Assembly (NCBI GenBank): GCA_024235255.1
Contig: JACKMT010000001.1
Span: 248,001 to 312,000, forward strand
Length of the DNA stretch: 64,000 nucleotides
From: Chromatiaceae bacterium
Lineage (GTDB): Bacteria > Pseudomonadota > Gammaproteobacteria > Chromatiales > Chromatiaceae
Direction: 5' to 3'
A program made the translations under genes and the position numbers. Shown here one piece after another: positions 51,484 to 60,799 of this stretch. Numbering within the stretch: position 1 is the first letter of the stretch; each line of letters begins with the position of its first letter. The notes under the pieces are model-generated. The model searched no databases, was not told the DNA's origin, and saw only the letters and a program-made list of their open reading frames with translations.

Positions 51484-52934
51484 GCCGTGATATCGAATCG
51501 CTTTCACCGGCAGCTGTGTGGCGTCAGTTCAGCAGATTAACCCAAATACCCCGGCCATCCAGACACGAAGCGCAGGTGCGTGAATATATTGCCGACTTTG
51601 GCAGGCATCGGCGGTTGGAAACGCTAGTGGACGCGGTTGGCAATGTCATCATTTTTAAGCCGGCAACCAGGGGCAGAGAAGAGCGGCCGACACTGATACT
51701 TCAGGGACACATGGATATGGTGCCTCAGGCAAACGTCGCCAGCCGGCACGACTTCACCAGAGATCCCATCACCACCCGGGTGGATGGCGATTGGGTGACG
51801 GCGCAGGGAACGACGCTGGGCGCCGACAACGGCATCGGCGTGGCGGCGATCCTCGCGGTACTGGAATCGAAGGAACTGGAACATGGTCCCCTGGAGGCAC
51901 TCTTCACCTGCAACGAAGAGAGCGGCATGGACGGCGCATTCGGTCTCAAACCGGCAGTGCTGAAGGGTAGGCTGTTGATCAACACCGATGCAGAGGATGA
52001 AGGCGTGCTCTGTATCGGCTGCGCCGGCGGCGTCAACGTCAATACCAAACTCGGTTACCGTGAGTTGTCGATCGACAGTGGCTGGATCACCTACCGCCTG
52101 AGCGTCACCGGCCTGCGCGGCGGTCATTCCGGTGTGGATATTCTCCGCGGACGGGGCAATGCGGTGGCGCTGCTGTTCCGGTTGTTAAAAGATGCGGTAA
52201 CCGGATTCAATCTCAAAATCCAGTCGGTGGATGCCGGCAACATGCGCAATGCGATTCCACGGGAGGCGTTCGCGCTGGTGGCGGTCGAGCCCGCCAATGC
52301 GGCAGCATTTGGCGACGCTCTCGAACGGTGGCGTTCGGTTTTTGCAGCAGAGTTGAAGCGTGCGGATCCAGAGGTTCGGATTACGCTTGAAACAGTCGCT
52401 GCCGAACCAGACGGCTGGATGGATGGTGCAGCCGCATTGCACCTGGTGCACGCAGTCTGCGCCTGTCCCAGCGGGGTCATGCGCATGAGCGACGATATGC
52501 CGGATCTGGTTGAGAGCTCGAACAATCTCGCGATCGTACGGGCCGCTAAGGGGGTGATCGAAATACAAAATCTGGTGCGCAGCTCGGTCGATTCCGCACG
52601 TGACGATATTTGCGGAAAGCTGGCGTCGCTATTTACCCTGGCCGGCGCTGATACCAGTTATGACGGTCATTATCCGGGATGGCAACCGGATCTTTCGTCA
52701 CCGCTGCTGCAACTAGTGCGCCAGGTCTACCGTGAGAGATTCGACGACGACGCGACAATCGGCGCTATTCATGCCGGTCTGGAGTGCGGCATAATCCGAA
52801 CCGCCTACCCTGATGTTGAGATGATTTCGTTTGGCCCGACAATCCGTTTCCCGCACTCTCCCGATGAAAGGGTGGAGATCGGCTCGGTCGGCCGTTTCTG
52901 GGAACTGCTGGTAGGGGTGTTGGAAAAGGTATAG
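51480..52934 (+). CDS. pepD: Beta-Ala-His (aminoacyl-histidine) dipeptidase PepD
   Basis: 484 residues, the usual PepD length. M20-family metallopeptidase with the metal-binding stretch LQGHMDMVPQ, ADNGIGVAAILAVLES, TCNEESGMDGAFGL, and GLRGGHSGVDILRGRGNAV. It hydrolyses Xaa-His dipeptides in the cytoplasm. ATGA overlap with ligA implies cotranscription, a looser functional link. Confidence 0.95.
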   Translation: MSRDIESLSPAAVWRQFSRLTQIPRPSRHEAQVREYIADFGRHRRLETLVDAVGNVIIFKPATRGREERPTLILQGHMDMVPQANVASRHDFTRDPITTRVDGDWVTAQGTTLGADNGIGVAAILAVLESKELEHGPLEALFTCNEESGMDGAFGLKPAVLKGRLLINTDAEDEGVLCIGCAGGVNVNTKLGYRELSIDSGWITYRLSVTGLRGGHSGVDILRGRGNAVALLFRLLKDAVTGFNLKIQSVDAGNMRNAIPREAFALVAVEPANAAAFGDALERWRSVFAAELKRADPEVRITLETVAAEPDGWMDGAAALHLVHAVCACPSGVMRMSDDMPDLVESSNNLAIVRAAKGVIEIQNLVRSSVDSARDDICGKLASLFTLAGADTSYDGHYPGWQPDLSSPLLQLVRQVYRERFDDDATIGAIHAGLECGIIRTAYPDVEMISFGPTIRFPHSPDERVEIGSVGRFWELLVGVLEKV

Positions 52935-52972
52935 TAAACTGCCGCATCCTGTCGTAAACAAGGCAAACGGAA

Positions 52973-53263
52973 ATGGATGAATCAACCAAAGAACGCGAAA
53001 TACTGAAGGTCATGCGGCAAGTGCTGGGGTCTGTCATCAAGGAGATAACCCCTCCGCCTGGTATTCGCCATCCCTTGTCGGCAAAGACCATCGAAGATGT
53101 ACGCATCTGCCTCGGCCTGATCGCTGCCCGGGAGCGAGAGCTGGCGGAGCGAGACGGAATTGAACCGGAACGCCCTTTCTTCGCAGATGATCCGCAGGCA
53201 GCCAAAGTGATCCCGATGAGTAATATAGGGAAAATCAAAAAAACCGAAGAGAGTGGCGATTAG
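52973..53263 (+). CDS. Small soluble protein of unknown function
   Basis: 96 residues, charged and probably helical (MDESTKEREILKVMRQVLGS), with a Pro-rich middle (EITPPPGIRHPLSAKTIEDV), a helix IRICLGLIAARERELAERD-like in layout, and a Lys-rich end. No signal peptide or membrane part. It lies 39 bases after pepD on the same strand. Composition and codon use are like the neighbours, so I consider it real, but I do not recognise the family. Confidence 0.7.
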   Translation: MDESTKEREILKVMRQVLGSVIKEITPPPGIRHPLSAKTIEDVRICLGLIAARERELAERDGIEPERPFFADDPQAAKVIPMSNIGKIKKTEESGD

Positions 53264-53268
53264 CGCGG

Positions 53269-53288
53269 CCCTGTCGCTGCCGACAGGG
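53269..53288. terminator. Perfect hairpin between two convergent small genes
   Basis: CCCTGTCG (53269-53276), loop CTGC, CGACAGGG (53281-53288). Stable eight-pair stem with a tetraloop but no long T-run on either side; likely a shared terminator-like end. Confidence 0.5.
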
Positions 53289-53325
53289 AACCCTATTGCT
53301 TGCTAAAGGTCGGAACTGGCAGCTC

Positions 53326-53619
53326 TCAACGGTTTACAACACTGGTGATGACCTGTTGATGCTCGAAGTAGACGGTAAAGCCCGGATACACCCAGCGGGT
53401 GATCGGCGGATTGCCAACCGCGTGCAGCATGGAATCGGGTTCACCAAACTGGCGTGTGACAAACTGCATGGTTTGGCCGCGGACCGGCCGCTGCACGCCG
53501 TTGGCGGCATTGGCCGGCGCGCTCTCTACAGCGTCGAACAACAGCACGTCAGCGTGCGCCTCGGGTAGTGTGGCTGGAAGCGATGCAGTGATAAACAACG
53601 AAAGTGTCAGATACTTCAT
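53326..53619 (-). CDS. Small exported protein of unknown function
   Basis: 97 residues with a signal peptide (MKYLTLSLFITASLPATLPEAHA) and a mature part holding RGQTMQFVTRQFGEPDSMLHAVGNPPITRWVYPGFTVYFEH in family-like form: a motif of FGEP, GNPPI, RWVYPGFTVYFE that resembles SmpA/BamE-like small domains without being one. Expected in the periplasm. Convergent with the 96-residue gene and divergent from the LolC/E gene. Function unknown. Confidence 0.72.
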   Translation of the reverse strand: MKYLTLSLFITASLPATLPEAHADVLLFDAVESAPANAANGVQRPVRGQTMQFVTRQFGEPDSMLHAVGNPPITRWVYPGFTVYFEHQQVITSVVNR

Positions 53620-53698
53620 GGCAGCAATTCCCCGGTACTGATGTATCGGTAAAAATATACCATTTTGTCGGGCAGTAATGTGATTTAATCCCCCTCCT

Positions 53699-54946
53699 AT
53701 GTTTAAACCTTTGGAACTCTACATCGGATTACGCTACACGCGGGCGAAACGGCGTAACCATTTCATTTCGTTCATCTCGCTGACTTCGCTGCTGGGCATT
53801 ATGCTGGGTGTGGTGGCGCTGATCACGGTGCTATCCGTCATGAACGGTTTTCAGAAAGAGGTGCGCGAGCGGATACTCGGGATGACCTCCCACGCCACCA
53901 TCACTGCTTTCGACGAAGATCTGCAAAACTGGCCCGAAGCGATCGAGCTGGCCCAACGCCATCCCAACGTCGTCGGAGAAGCGCCTTTTATCGAAGCCCA
54001 GACCATGCTGACACGGGGAGGTCGGGTGAGCGGTGCGCTGGTGCGCGGCATCCTGCCAGCCTATGAGAAGAATGTCTCGACGGTCGGAGAGCATATGATC
54101 TCAGCGAAGCTGGATGACCTTGAAGCGGGCAGTTTCGGCATTGTGCTGGGACGGGAGCTAGCCACGGTTTTAGGCGCGCAAATGGGCGATAAAGTGACAG
54201 TGGTTACTCCCCAGCTGCGCGTTACGCCGGCAGGATCGATGCCGCGGCTCAAGAGTTTTACCGTGCAGGGAATTTTTGAGGTAGGTATGGGAGAGTACGA
54301 CCGGGGAGTCGCGTTGATGCATCTTGAAGATGCCGCCAAACTGATGAAGTTGGGGGATGGTGTCACCGGAGTGCGTCTCAAACTCGACGATCTGTTTCTC
54401 GCCCCCAAGGTCTCGCATGAGCTTGCGGACGCTTTGCCCGGCATCTACCGCGTGAGCGACTGGACTTACCAGCACCGCAACTTTTTCAGCGCGCTGCGTA
54501 CCGAAAAACGGATGATGTGGTTGATTTTGTTTCTGATTGTCGCTGTGGCAGCGTTCAATATTGTCTCCGCGCTGGTGATGGCGGTGACTGACAAACAGAG
54601 CGACATCGCCATACTGCGCACCCTGGGCATCTCACCCGCCAGCATCAGCTGGATTTTTATCGTCCAGGGTGCCGCCATCGGCATCACCGGGACCCTCGCC
54701 GGGGTGGCCGGAGGCGTAGCGCTGGCGTTAAATTTGGAAACTATCGTGCAGTGGATCGAAGGCTTTTTCGGTGTCAGTTTTCTCGATCCGAACATCTACT
54801 ATATCAGCAGGCTGCCTTCGGAGTTGAACTGGAATGACGTGGGTATAATCGCGCTCAGCGCGTTTCTGATAACGCTGTGTGCAACCCTTTATCCGGCCTG
54901 GAGAGCCTCCCGCACCCAACCTGCAGAGGCGCTGCGTTATGAGTAA
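53699..54946 (+). CDS. Lipoprotein-releasing ABC transporter permease, LolC/LolE type
   Basis: 415 residues. N-terminal helix after YTRAKRRNHFISFISLTSLLGIMLGVVALITVLSVMNGFQKEV in summary form, a large periplasmic domain, and three C-terminal helices (LILFLIVAVAAFNIVSALVM, ISWIFIVQGAAIGITGTLAG, IIALSAFLITLCATLYPAW). It extracts outer-membrane lipoproteins from the inner membrane with LolD. Only one such permease is beside lolD, and no second (lolE) follows, so it may be a LolF-type protein working as a homodimer; a separate lolE elsewhere cannot be ruled out. It overlaps lolD by eight bases. Confidence 0.92.
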   Translation: MFKPLELYIGLRYTRAKRRNHFISFISLTSLLGIMLGVVALITVLSVMNGFQKEVRERILGMTSHATITAFDEDLQNWPEAIELAQRHPNVVGEAPFIEAQTMLTRGGRVSGALVRGILPAYEKNVSTVGEHMISAKLDDLEAGSFGIVLGRELATVLGAQMGDKVTVVTPQLRVTPAGSMPRLKSFTVQGIFEVGMGEYDRGVALMHLEDAAKLMKLGDGVTGVRLKLDDLFLAPKVSHELADALPGIYRVSDWTYQHRNFFSALRTEKRMMWLILFLIVAVAAFNIVSALVMAVTDKQSDIAILRTLGISPASISWIFIVQGAAIGITGTLAGVAGGVALALNLETIVQWIEGFFGVSFLDPNIYYISRLPSELNWNDVGIIALSAFLITLCATLYPAWRASRTQPAEALRYE

Positions 54947-55622
54947 CAGCAGCGTCATTGAGTGCCGCAATCTGGTGCGCACCTTCAGCGAAGGCAAGCT
55001 GCGGGTGGAGGTGTTGCGGGGCGTCAATATGACGCTGGAAAGCGGTGAAAGGGTAGCGGTCATCGGCAGCTCCGGCTCCGGCAAGAGTACGCTGCTGCAC
55101 TGTTTGGGCGGGCTGGATATCGCCACAACCGGAGATGTTCGAATCGGCGGCAGTTCGCTGATAAAAATGAGCGAGCGAGAACGGGGAGCGCTGCGCAACC
55201 GGATGATGGGTTTCGTCTATCAGTTTCACCATCTGCTGCCGGAATTTACCGCGTTGGAGAACGTGGCCATGCCGCTGCTGATTGGCGGAAGCGATGTCTC
55301 TGCGGCAAAACGCCGCGCCGGAGAGATGCTGGAGAAGGTGGGCCTGGAACACAGGCTGGAGCACAAGCCGGGCGAGTTGTCGGGCGGGGAACGCCAACGG
55401 GCCGCTATTGCTCGCGCGCTGGTTAACCGGCCCAGGTGCATGCTGGCAGACGAACCGACCGGAAATCTGGATCGCAAGACGGCAGACCAAGTCTACCAAC
55501 TGATGTTGGAGCTGAACCGGGATAACGGGACCAGCCTGCTTATGGTCACCCATGACTTGCTGTTGGCAGAAAAAATGGACCGGACTCTGCACCTGAAAGA
55601 TGGTGTATTTACAGACGCCTGA
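54939..55622 (+). CDS. lolD: Lipoprotein-releasing ABC transporter ATPase LolD
   Basis: 227 residues from the ATG at 54939. Walker A GSSGSGKS at residues 43-50, Q-loop FVYQFHHLLPEFTALENVAMPLL (characteristic LolD wording), signature LSGGERQRAAIARAL, Walker B CMLADEPTGNLD and H-loop VTHD. Energises lipoprotein release with the upstream permease. A frame extending back to 54879 lies inside the permease and was rejected. Confidence 0.97.
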   Translation: MSNSSVIECRNLVRTFSEGKLRVEVLRGVNMTLESGERVAVIGSSGSGKSTLLHCLGGLDIATTGDVRIGGSSLIKMSERERGALRNRMMGFVYQFHHLLPEFTALENVAMPLLIGGSDVSAAKRRAGEMLEKVGLEHRLEHKPGELSGGERQRAAIARALVNRPRCMLADEPTGNLDRKTADQVYQLMLELNRDNGTSLLMVTHDLLLAEKMDRTLHLKDGVFTDA

Positions 55623-55626
55623 CAGC

Positions 55627-56163
55627 TCATAGGGGAGGAGGGGGGGAAGCGCGCGTGCCATTGCGGCGGCGCTTTAGGTGCCGCACGATATGCAGGCGCC
55701 AGAGACCGCGCATTACGCAATAACCGATTCCAGCGGCCAGCAACGCACAAATCAGACTGCCGAGAAACAGCGGCTGCCATATCGCTGCCATGCTGTGAGA
55801 GAGATACTCGAAACTGAGCTTAAACGATTCGGTGCTTGCCGGTGTGTCCAGTACCGCGGCGCCCACCAGATAGGTGAAATAGAATATCGGGGGCATCGTC
55901 AGCGGGTTGGTAATCCACACCAGCGCAACCGAAATAGGCAGATTGACTCTGGCTATAATCGCGATTGCTGCCGCTGCCACCATTTGCATCGGTATGGGTA
56001 TAAAGGCCCAGAAAAGGCCGACAGCGAAGGCCCCGGATACCGAACGCCGGTTCATATGCCATAGATTGGGATCGTGCAAAAGATTACCGAATATCCGTAA
56101 ATGCTTATGATTTCGGATGACCTCATGATCCGGTGCAAATCTTTTTATTATCTGTTTCGGCAC
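55627..56163 (-). CDS. DUF2062 membrane protein
   Basis: 178 residues from a GTG at 56163 with CGGAG six bases upstream; the start VPKQIIKRFAPDHEVIRNHKHL is the usual DUF2062 beginning. Family core: LHDPNLWHMNRRSVSGAFAVGLFWAFIPIPMQMV in pattern, followed by VALVWITNPLTMPPIFYFTYLVG. Three to four membrane helices. Function not established; the family is often near lolCD and comEC, as here. Basic, Pro-rich tail. Confidence 0.88.
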   Translation of the reverse strand: MPKQIIKRFAPDHEVIRNHKHLRIFGNLLHDPNLWHMNRRSVSGAFAVGLFWAFIPIPMQMVAAAAIAIIARVNLPISVALVWITNPLTMPPIFYFTYLVGAAVLDTPASTESFKLSFEYLSHSMAAIWQPLFLGSLICALLAAGIGYCVMRGLWRLHIVRHLKRRRNGTRASPPPPL

Positions 56164-56333
56164 TGACGCTCCGACCGGGTCTGCAGTCAAAAACAAAATT
56201 TTTAGTATTGAAGCATGGCCATTGCCATTTGGCTAGTGAACAGAAATGGGATATAAACGCCTATGAACCAAAATCGCCCGGGTCGCGGCCGCGTGGGATT
56301 ATGAGATAGGTTTAAATCACCCAGGGAAGGGTA

Positions 56334-58655
56334 ATGTTTATCAATGTCATCTCGTTTGTCGCAGGCGCCGCCCTGCTGCAGTGGCAGCGTTCGCTGCCTG
56401 ATCCGCACCTGTTGTGGCTGATACCACTGCTCCTGATTGCCTTCCTGCGTTTCACTCGCGCCAGAATGCCCTGTGCACTGCTGCTTGGTTTTCTCTGGGC
56501 AGCGTTTGATGCCCATCTGGGCGTGCGGTCAGCGCTTCCGCCCGAGCTTTACGCCAGAGATGTCACAATCCGCGGTACGATCAGCAGCCTGCCTGAGCGG
56601 CATGACCGCCGTGTCGCATTTGAATTTGCCGTTGATGAATTGGAGTATCGGCAGAAACTTTTTCCAAGCCCCGGTCTTATCAAACTCAATTGGTACATCG
56701 ACAGCGAGGCGCTGCAGGCGGGCGATCGTTGGCGGCTGACAGTGCGCTTGAAGCCACCGCATGGGTTCATGAACCCGGCTGGCTTCGACTATGAAGGATG
56801 GCTGTTTCACCAGGGAATCCGAGCGCATGGCTACGTGCGCGAAGATTTACAGAACCGGCGGTTGGGGGAGGGCGCAGTCCGTTTCCGCCTGCATAATGTA
56901 CGCCAGCATATAAGGTCGGTGATCGAACGGCAGCTGCAACAAGGGAAGACGGCAGATCTGATCAAAGCACTCGTCATCGGCGACCGCAGCGGGGTTGGCG
57001 CAGCCGATTGGGAGTCGTTTCGGCTCACCGGCACCAATCATCTGATCGCCATTTCAGGTTTGCATATCACTATCATCGGGGGAGTGGCATATTATCTCGT
57101 CAGTGCTTTCTGGCGTCGTATTCCCTGGCTTGCGCTACGTTTGGCCGCGCCTAAAGCGGCAGCTCTGGGTGCGCTTTGGGCAGGCGCCGGCTATGCAGCA
57201 CTCGCCGGTTTTTCCATCCCCACCCAGCGCGCATTGATTATGCTGTCGGTTGTGACTGCCGGCATCATTCTACAGGCACAGTACAAGTCGTCACGAAGCC
57301 TGGGACTGGCACTGTTGATGGTTGTACTACTGGACCCTGCTGCTGTTCTCTCTCCCGGTTTCTGGCTCTCGTTCATGGCAGTGGCAGTCATCTGCATCGC
57401 AGTGAGCTATCGCACCGGGCAGCGGCGAATCCTGTACTCCTGGGTAGGAATGCAATGGTTTATCGGACTGGGACTGGCGCCTGCGCTGCTCATCTGGCAA
57501 CAACAGGTACCCTTGGCCGCGCCATTGGTAAATATGCTGGCTGTCCCTCTATTTTCATTGCTGATTATCCCGCTCGCACTGAGCGGAACTTTAGTTTCGC
57601 TGATCTGGCCTATTGTGGGATATATCCCCTTGGTTGCGGCTGACTGGCTGCTCGACATCTTTCGTACAATGCTCGCGCTAATAGCGCAATTTCCTCTGCA
57701 CGTCAGCGCTCCCCCGACGCTCTCCTTCGTGGAGTGGACATTTGTGGTTGTTGGTATCATATTGCTGCTGCTGCCGAGAGGCGTTCCCGGACGTGTACCG
57801 GGGCTCATTCTGTTGCTTCCGTTGGTCCTACATGCTCCGGCCTCGACCCCCCGTCCCGGAGAGTTCCAATTTACTCTGTTGGACGTTGGACAGGGTATGG
57901 CGGCAGTCGTGCAGACCCAGGGTCACACCTTGGTCTATGACGCAGGACCGGCATATTCGCAGGATTTTGACGCCGGCTCGGATATCCTGGTGCCGTTTCT
58001 TCTGAGACGAGGAATAACCCGAGTCGAGCGCCTGATTCTCAGCAATGGGGACAATGACCATCAGGGTGGAGTGGCCGGCTTAATCGGAAAGATACGGGTC
58101 GATGGAGTGCTCAGCGGAGAAGCTTGGAGAGTAACGGAAACGACAGCCTCTGCCTGCACCATGGGCATGTCATGGATCTGGGACGGGGTAAAATTCAGCA
58201 TCCTGCATCCCGGCCCCGGTGAAAGCTGGCGCGGCAATAACGCTTCCTGTGTGCTGCAGGTGGAAAATGCAGCAGGCAGCGTGCTGATTACCGGTGATAT
58301 CGAGTCGGCGGCAGAGCAGCGGCTAGTCGACTGCTGCCGCGGCGCGCTTAAAGCGAGCGTAATAACCATTCCACACCACGCCAGCGCCACATCTTCCACC
58401 GAGCAGTTTGTGCGGACGGTGGATCCGGAGTTTGCATTGGCATCCACCGGATTCCTGAATCGATACGGTTTTCCAAGAGCCCACATCGTTGAACGCTGGG
58501 AAGCGCAGGGAGCCCGGGTGCTTGACACCGCTCTATCTGGCGCCATCGCGTTCGTTTTCAGCCCGGTGCACGGCATCGTCGGACCCAATAACCACCGTTT
58601 TCGGGCGCGCCGTTATTGGACCCACCTGCCGGAGATGAATCGCGGATCATATTAG
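56334..58655 (+). CDS. comEC: ComEC/Rec2 DNA-uptake channel protein
   Basis: 773 residues. DUF4131 N-terminal region with an OB-like fold, the competence-type membrane domain (TGTNHLIAISGLHITIIGGVAYYL onward, about ten helices), and a C-terminal metallo-beta-lactamase-like domain (FTLLDVGQGMAAVVQTQ, LSNGDNDHQGGVAGL, VLITGDIE, ITIPHHASATSS). It carries single-stranded DNA across the inner membrane in transformation. In the metal motif the first His of the SHxDxDHxGG pattern is N571. No other competence genes are in the window. Confidence 0.95.
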   Translation: MFINVISFVAGAALLQWQRSLPDPHLLWLIPLLLIAFLRFTRARMPCALLLGFLWAAFDAHLGVRSALPPELYARDVTIRGTISSLPERHDRRVAFEFAVDELEYRQKLFPSPGLIKLNWYIDSEALQAGDRWRLTVRLKPPHGFMNPAGFDYEGWLFHQGIRAHGYVREDLQNRRLGEGAVRFRLHNVRQHIRSVIERQLQQGKTADLIKALVIGDRSGVGAADWESFRLTGTNHLIAISGLHITIIGGVAYYLVSAFWRRIPWLALRLAAPKAAALGALWAGAGYAALAGFSIPTQRALIMLSVVTAGIILQAQYKSSRSLGLALLMVVLLDPAAVLSPGFWLSFMAVAVICIAVSYRTGQRRILYSWVGMQWFIGLGLAPALLIWQQQVPLAAPLVNMLAVPLFSLLIIPLALSGTLVSLIWPIVGYIPLVAADWLLDIFRTMLALIAQFPLHVSAPPTLSFVEWTFVVVGIILLLLPRGVPGRVPGLILLLPLVLHAPASTPRPGEFQFTLLDVGQGMAAVVQTQGHTLVYDAGPAYSQDFDAGSDILVPFLLRRGITRVERLILSNGDNDHQGGVAGLIGKIRVDGVLSGEAWRVTETTASACTMGMSWIWDGVKFSILHPGPGESWRGNNASCVLQVENAAGSVLITGDIESAAEQRLVDCCRGALKASVITIPHHASATSSTEQFVRTVDPEFALASTGFLNRYGFPRAHIVERWEAQGARVLDTALSGAIAFVFSPVHGIVGPNNHRFRARRYWTHLPEMNRGSY

Positions 58656-58737
58656 AGCGCCGGCTACGAATACAGTATGATATCCGGCGTAAATTCCCGG
58701 TGGGTGCTTTTCCGGCGAAAAGGAGGAGAAAACCAAG

Positions 58738-59367
58738 GTGTTTGAATTGGTCAAAGCCGGCGGCTGGTTGATGCTGCCAATATTAGCCTGCTCGGTCATC
58801 GCCATGGCAATAGTCATTGAACGGCTCTGGATGCTGCGCAGTAAAAGAGTAGTGCCCAGTGACCTGGTAGCACAGGTATGGAAGCTCTACCGCCAGCGCC
58901 AGTTGAGCAATTCCCATATTGCCAGTATCCGGGACAGCTCTCCGCTGGGCCGTATTGTCGCAGCCGGACTGGTCAACCGAAGTTATTCTCGGGATGTGAT
59001 GAAAGAGGCTATCGAAGAGATCGGGCATCAGGTGGTGCACGAGCTCGAGCGATACCTCAATACCCTGGGAACAATTGCGTCGATTGCGCCGTTGCTGGGT
59101 CTTCTCGGCACTGTGATCGGCATGATCAAAGTATTCTCGGCCATCACAGTGGCGGGGGTCGGCAATCCAACGGTACTGGCCGGGGGCATCTCCGAAGCGT
59201 TGATAACGACCGCAGCGGGGCTCAGTGTCGCCATTCCGAGCCTGATGTTTCACCGCTATCTGAGTGGACGAGTTGGCATGCTGGTGGTGAAGATGGAGGA
59301 AGAGGCGCTTAAGATCATCGAAGTGATGCAGGGCGAGCGCGCCAGTGAAGATGAAGCTTCGGAGTAA
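58738..59367 (+). CDS. exbB: ExbB/TolQ-type proton channel protein
   Basis: 209 residues from a GTG with AGGAGG about 11 bases upstream. Three membrane helices: GGWLMLPILACSVIAMAIVIERLW, TLGTIASIAPLLGLLGTVIGMIKVF and ITTAAGLSVAIPSLMFHRYL in the MotA/TolQ/ExbB pattern. Works with ExbD to energise a TonB-type or similar outer-membrane process. In this operon (between comEC and lpxK) the pair is widely conserved and may serve an envelope function linked to LPS export rather than iron uptake; no tonB is near. Confidence 0.9.
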   Translation: MFELVKAGGWLMLPILACSVIAMAIVIERLWMLRSKRVVPSDLVAQVWKLYRQRQLSNSHIASIRDSSPLGRIVAAGLVNRSYSRDVMKEAIEEIGHQVVHELERYLNTLGTIASIAPLLGLLGTVIGMIKVFSAITVAGVGNPTVLAGGISEALITTAAGLSVAIPSLMFHRYLSGRVGMLVVKMEEEALKIIEVMQGERASEDEASE

Positions 59368-59373
59368 TCACCG

Positions 59374-59802
59374 GTGAATCTGCAACCGGAAAAAAAGCAG
59401 GCGATTGAACTCAATCTGACACCGCTGATCGATGTGGTTTTTCTGCTGTTGATTTTTTTCATGGTCTCGACCACATTCGACAAAGAGTCCCGCATCAAAG
59501 TTGATCTTCCGGAAGCAGCGACCAAGGATGAACAGGTAGCGCAGGAAAAAACCGTACTGGATATCATTGTCGATGCCCAAGGCCGCTACTATGTTAATCA
59601 GCGGGAAGTTCTCAACAAAGAGCCGGAAACACTCAAGCGGGCGATTGAACAAGCAGCTGGAGATAAACGCGATCTGCCGGTGATCATCACCGCGGACGCC
59701 AACACAACTCACCAGTCCGTGGTTATCGTGATGGATGTCGCGAGTCAGCTGGGACTGAACCACATGACCTTCTCAGCAAAAAAGCCGGTCGTGCAGGATT
59801 GA
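59374..59802 (+). CDS. exbD: ExbD/TolR-type protein
   Basis: 142 residues from a GTG. One membrane helix with the essential Asp, D20, in LNLTPLIDVVFLLLIFFMV, followed by a periplasmic domain (LDIIVDAQGRYYVNQREVL, VIITADANTTHQSVVIVMDVA). It partners ExbB, six bases upstream. Followed closely by lpxK. Confidence 0.92.
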   Translation: MNLQPEKKQAIELNLTPLIDVVFLLLIFFMVSTTFDKESRIKVDLPEAATKDEQVAQEKTVLDIIVDAQGRYYVNQREVLNKEPETLKRAIEQAAGDKRDLPVIITADANTTHQSVVIVMDVASQLGLNHMTFSAKKPVVQD

Positions 59803-59815
59803 TCGGAAGCGTAGT

Positions 59816-60799
59816 ATGAAACCCATCGAGAGCTACTGGGGATCGAGAAATCCCTTGGTAATGATATTGACCCCGGTTTCCTGGTGTTTCTGCCTGACGG
59901 CATGGCTGCGGCGGCAGCTCTACAAAACCGGGATACTGGCGGTTTACCGCGCACCTGTACCGGTGCTCATTGTCGGCAATATCACCGTGGGCGGCACGGG
60001 AAAAACACCGCTTGTGATCTGGCTGGTGGATCTTCTGATCAATCTTGGATACCGGCCCGGTATCGTATCACGCGGCTACCGGGGCAAGTCCGACACCTGG
60101 CCCCGGTTGGTGGACAAGCACAGCGATCCACTTGAGGTGGGTGATGAGGCTGTGCTGCTGGCACGCCGGACAAACCGGCCCGTCGCCGTTGGACCGGACC
60201 GCCCTGCCGCAGTAAGAGAGTTAATCGAACAGGCGGATTGCGACATCATTATTTCTGACGACGGTCTTCAGCACTACGCACTGGCGCGCGACATGGAGAT
60301 CGCTGTAATAGACGGCGAGCGCAGACTGGGTAACGGTCTATGCCTTCCCTCCGGCCCGTTGCGTGAACGCGCTTCGCGTCTGAAAACGGTTGATCTGATC
60401 ATCACCAACGGGCCTGGTCTGGAGGGTGAGCACCAGATGAAACTATCGGTGGCAACAGCGGTGAATCTGGAGGATGCTGGGTTAAACAGGGCGCTGGAGG
60501 ACTTTATCGGCGGACCGGTTCATGCCGTGGCGGGGATCGGCAACCCGGCGCGCTTTTTCAAAACGCTGCGTCAGACTGGGTTGGAAGTGATTGAACACCC
60601 GTTCCCTGACCATCACACTTTCCGCTTCTCGGATATATCCTTCAAAGATGAATTTCCGGTACTCATGACCGAGAAAGATGCCGTAAAATGTTCACGTTTT
60701 GCAAAAGTCAGCCATTGGTTTCTAAAAGTGGATGCTGACCTCGACTCAAACTTTACCAAACAGTTTACCCAGTTGTTGAGAGATATCGCTAATGGATAA
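59816..60799 (+). CDS. lpxK: Tetraacyldisaccharide 4'-kinase
   Basis: 327 residues. N-terminal hydrophobic region that docks on the inner membrane, Walker A-like GNITVGGTGKTPLVIWL, YRPGIVSRGYRGKSD, DIIISDDGLQHYALARD, and GIGNPARFFKTL, all LpxK hallmarks. It phosphorylates the lipid A disaccharide to lipid IVA. It overlaps the ycaR-like gene by eight bases. No msbA lies beside it. Confidence 0.97.
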   Translation: MKPIESYWGSRNPLVMILTPVSWCFCLTAWLRRQLYKTGILAVYRAPVPVLIVGNITVGGTGKTPLVIWLVDLLINLGYRPGIVSRGYRGKSDTWPRLVDKHSDPLEVGDEAVLLARRTNRPVAVGPDRPAAVRELIEQADCDIIISDDGLQHYALARDMEIAVIDGERRLGNGLCLPSGPLRERASRLKTVDLIITNGPGLEGEHQMKLSVATAVNLEDAGLNRALEDFIGGPVHAVAGIGNPARFFKTLRQTGLEVIEHPFPDHHTFRFSDISFKDEFPVLMTEKDAVKCSRFAKVSHWFLKVDADLDSNFTKQFTQLLRDIANG

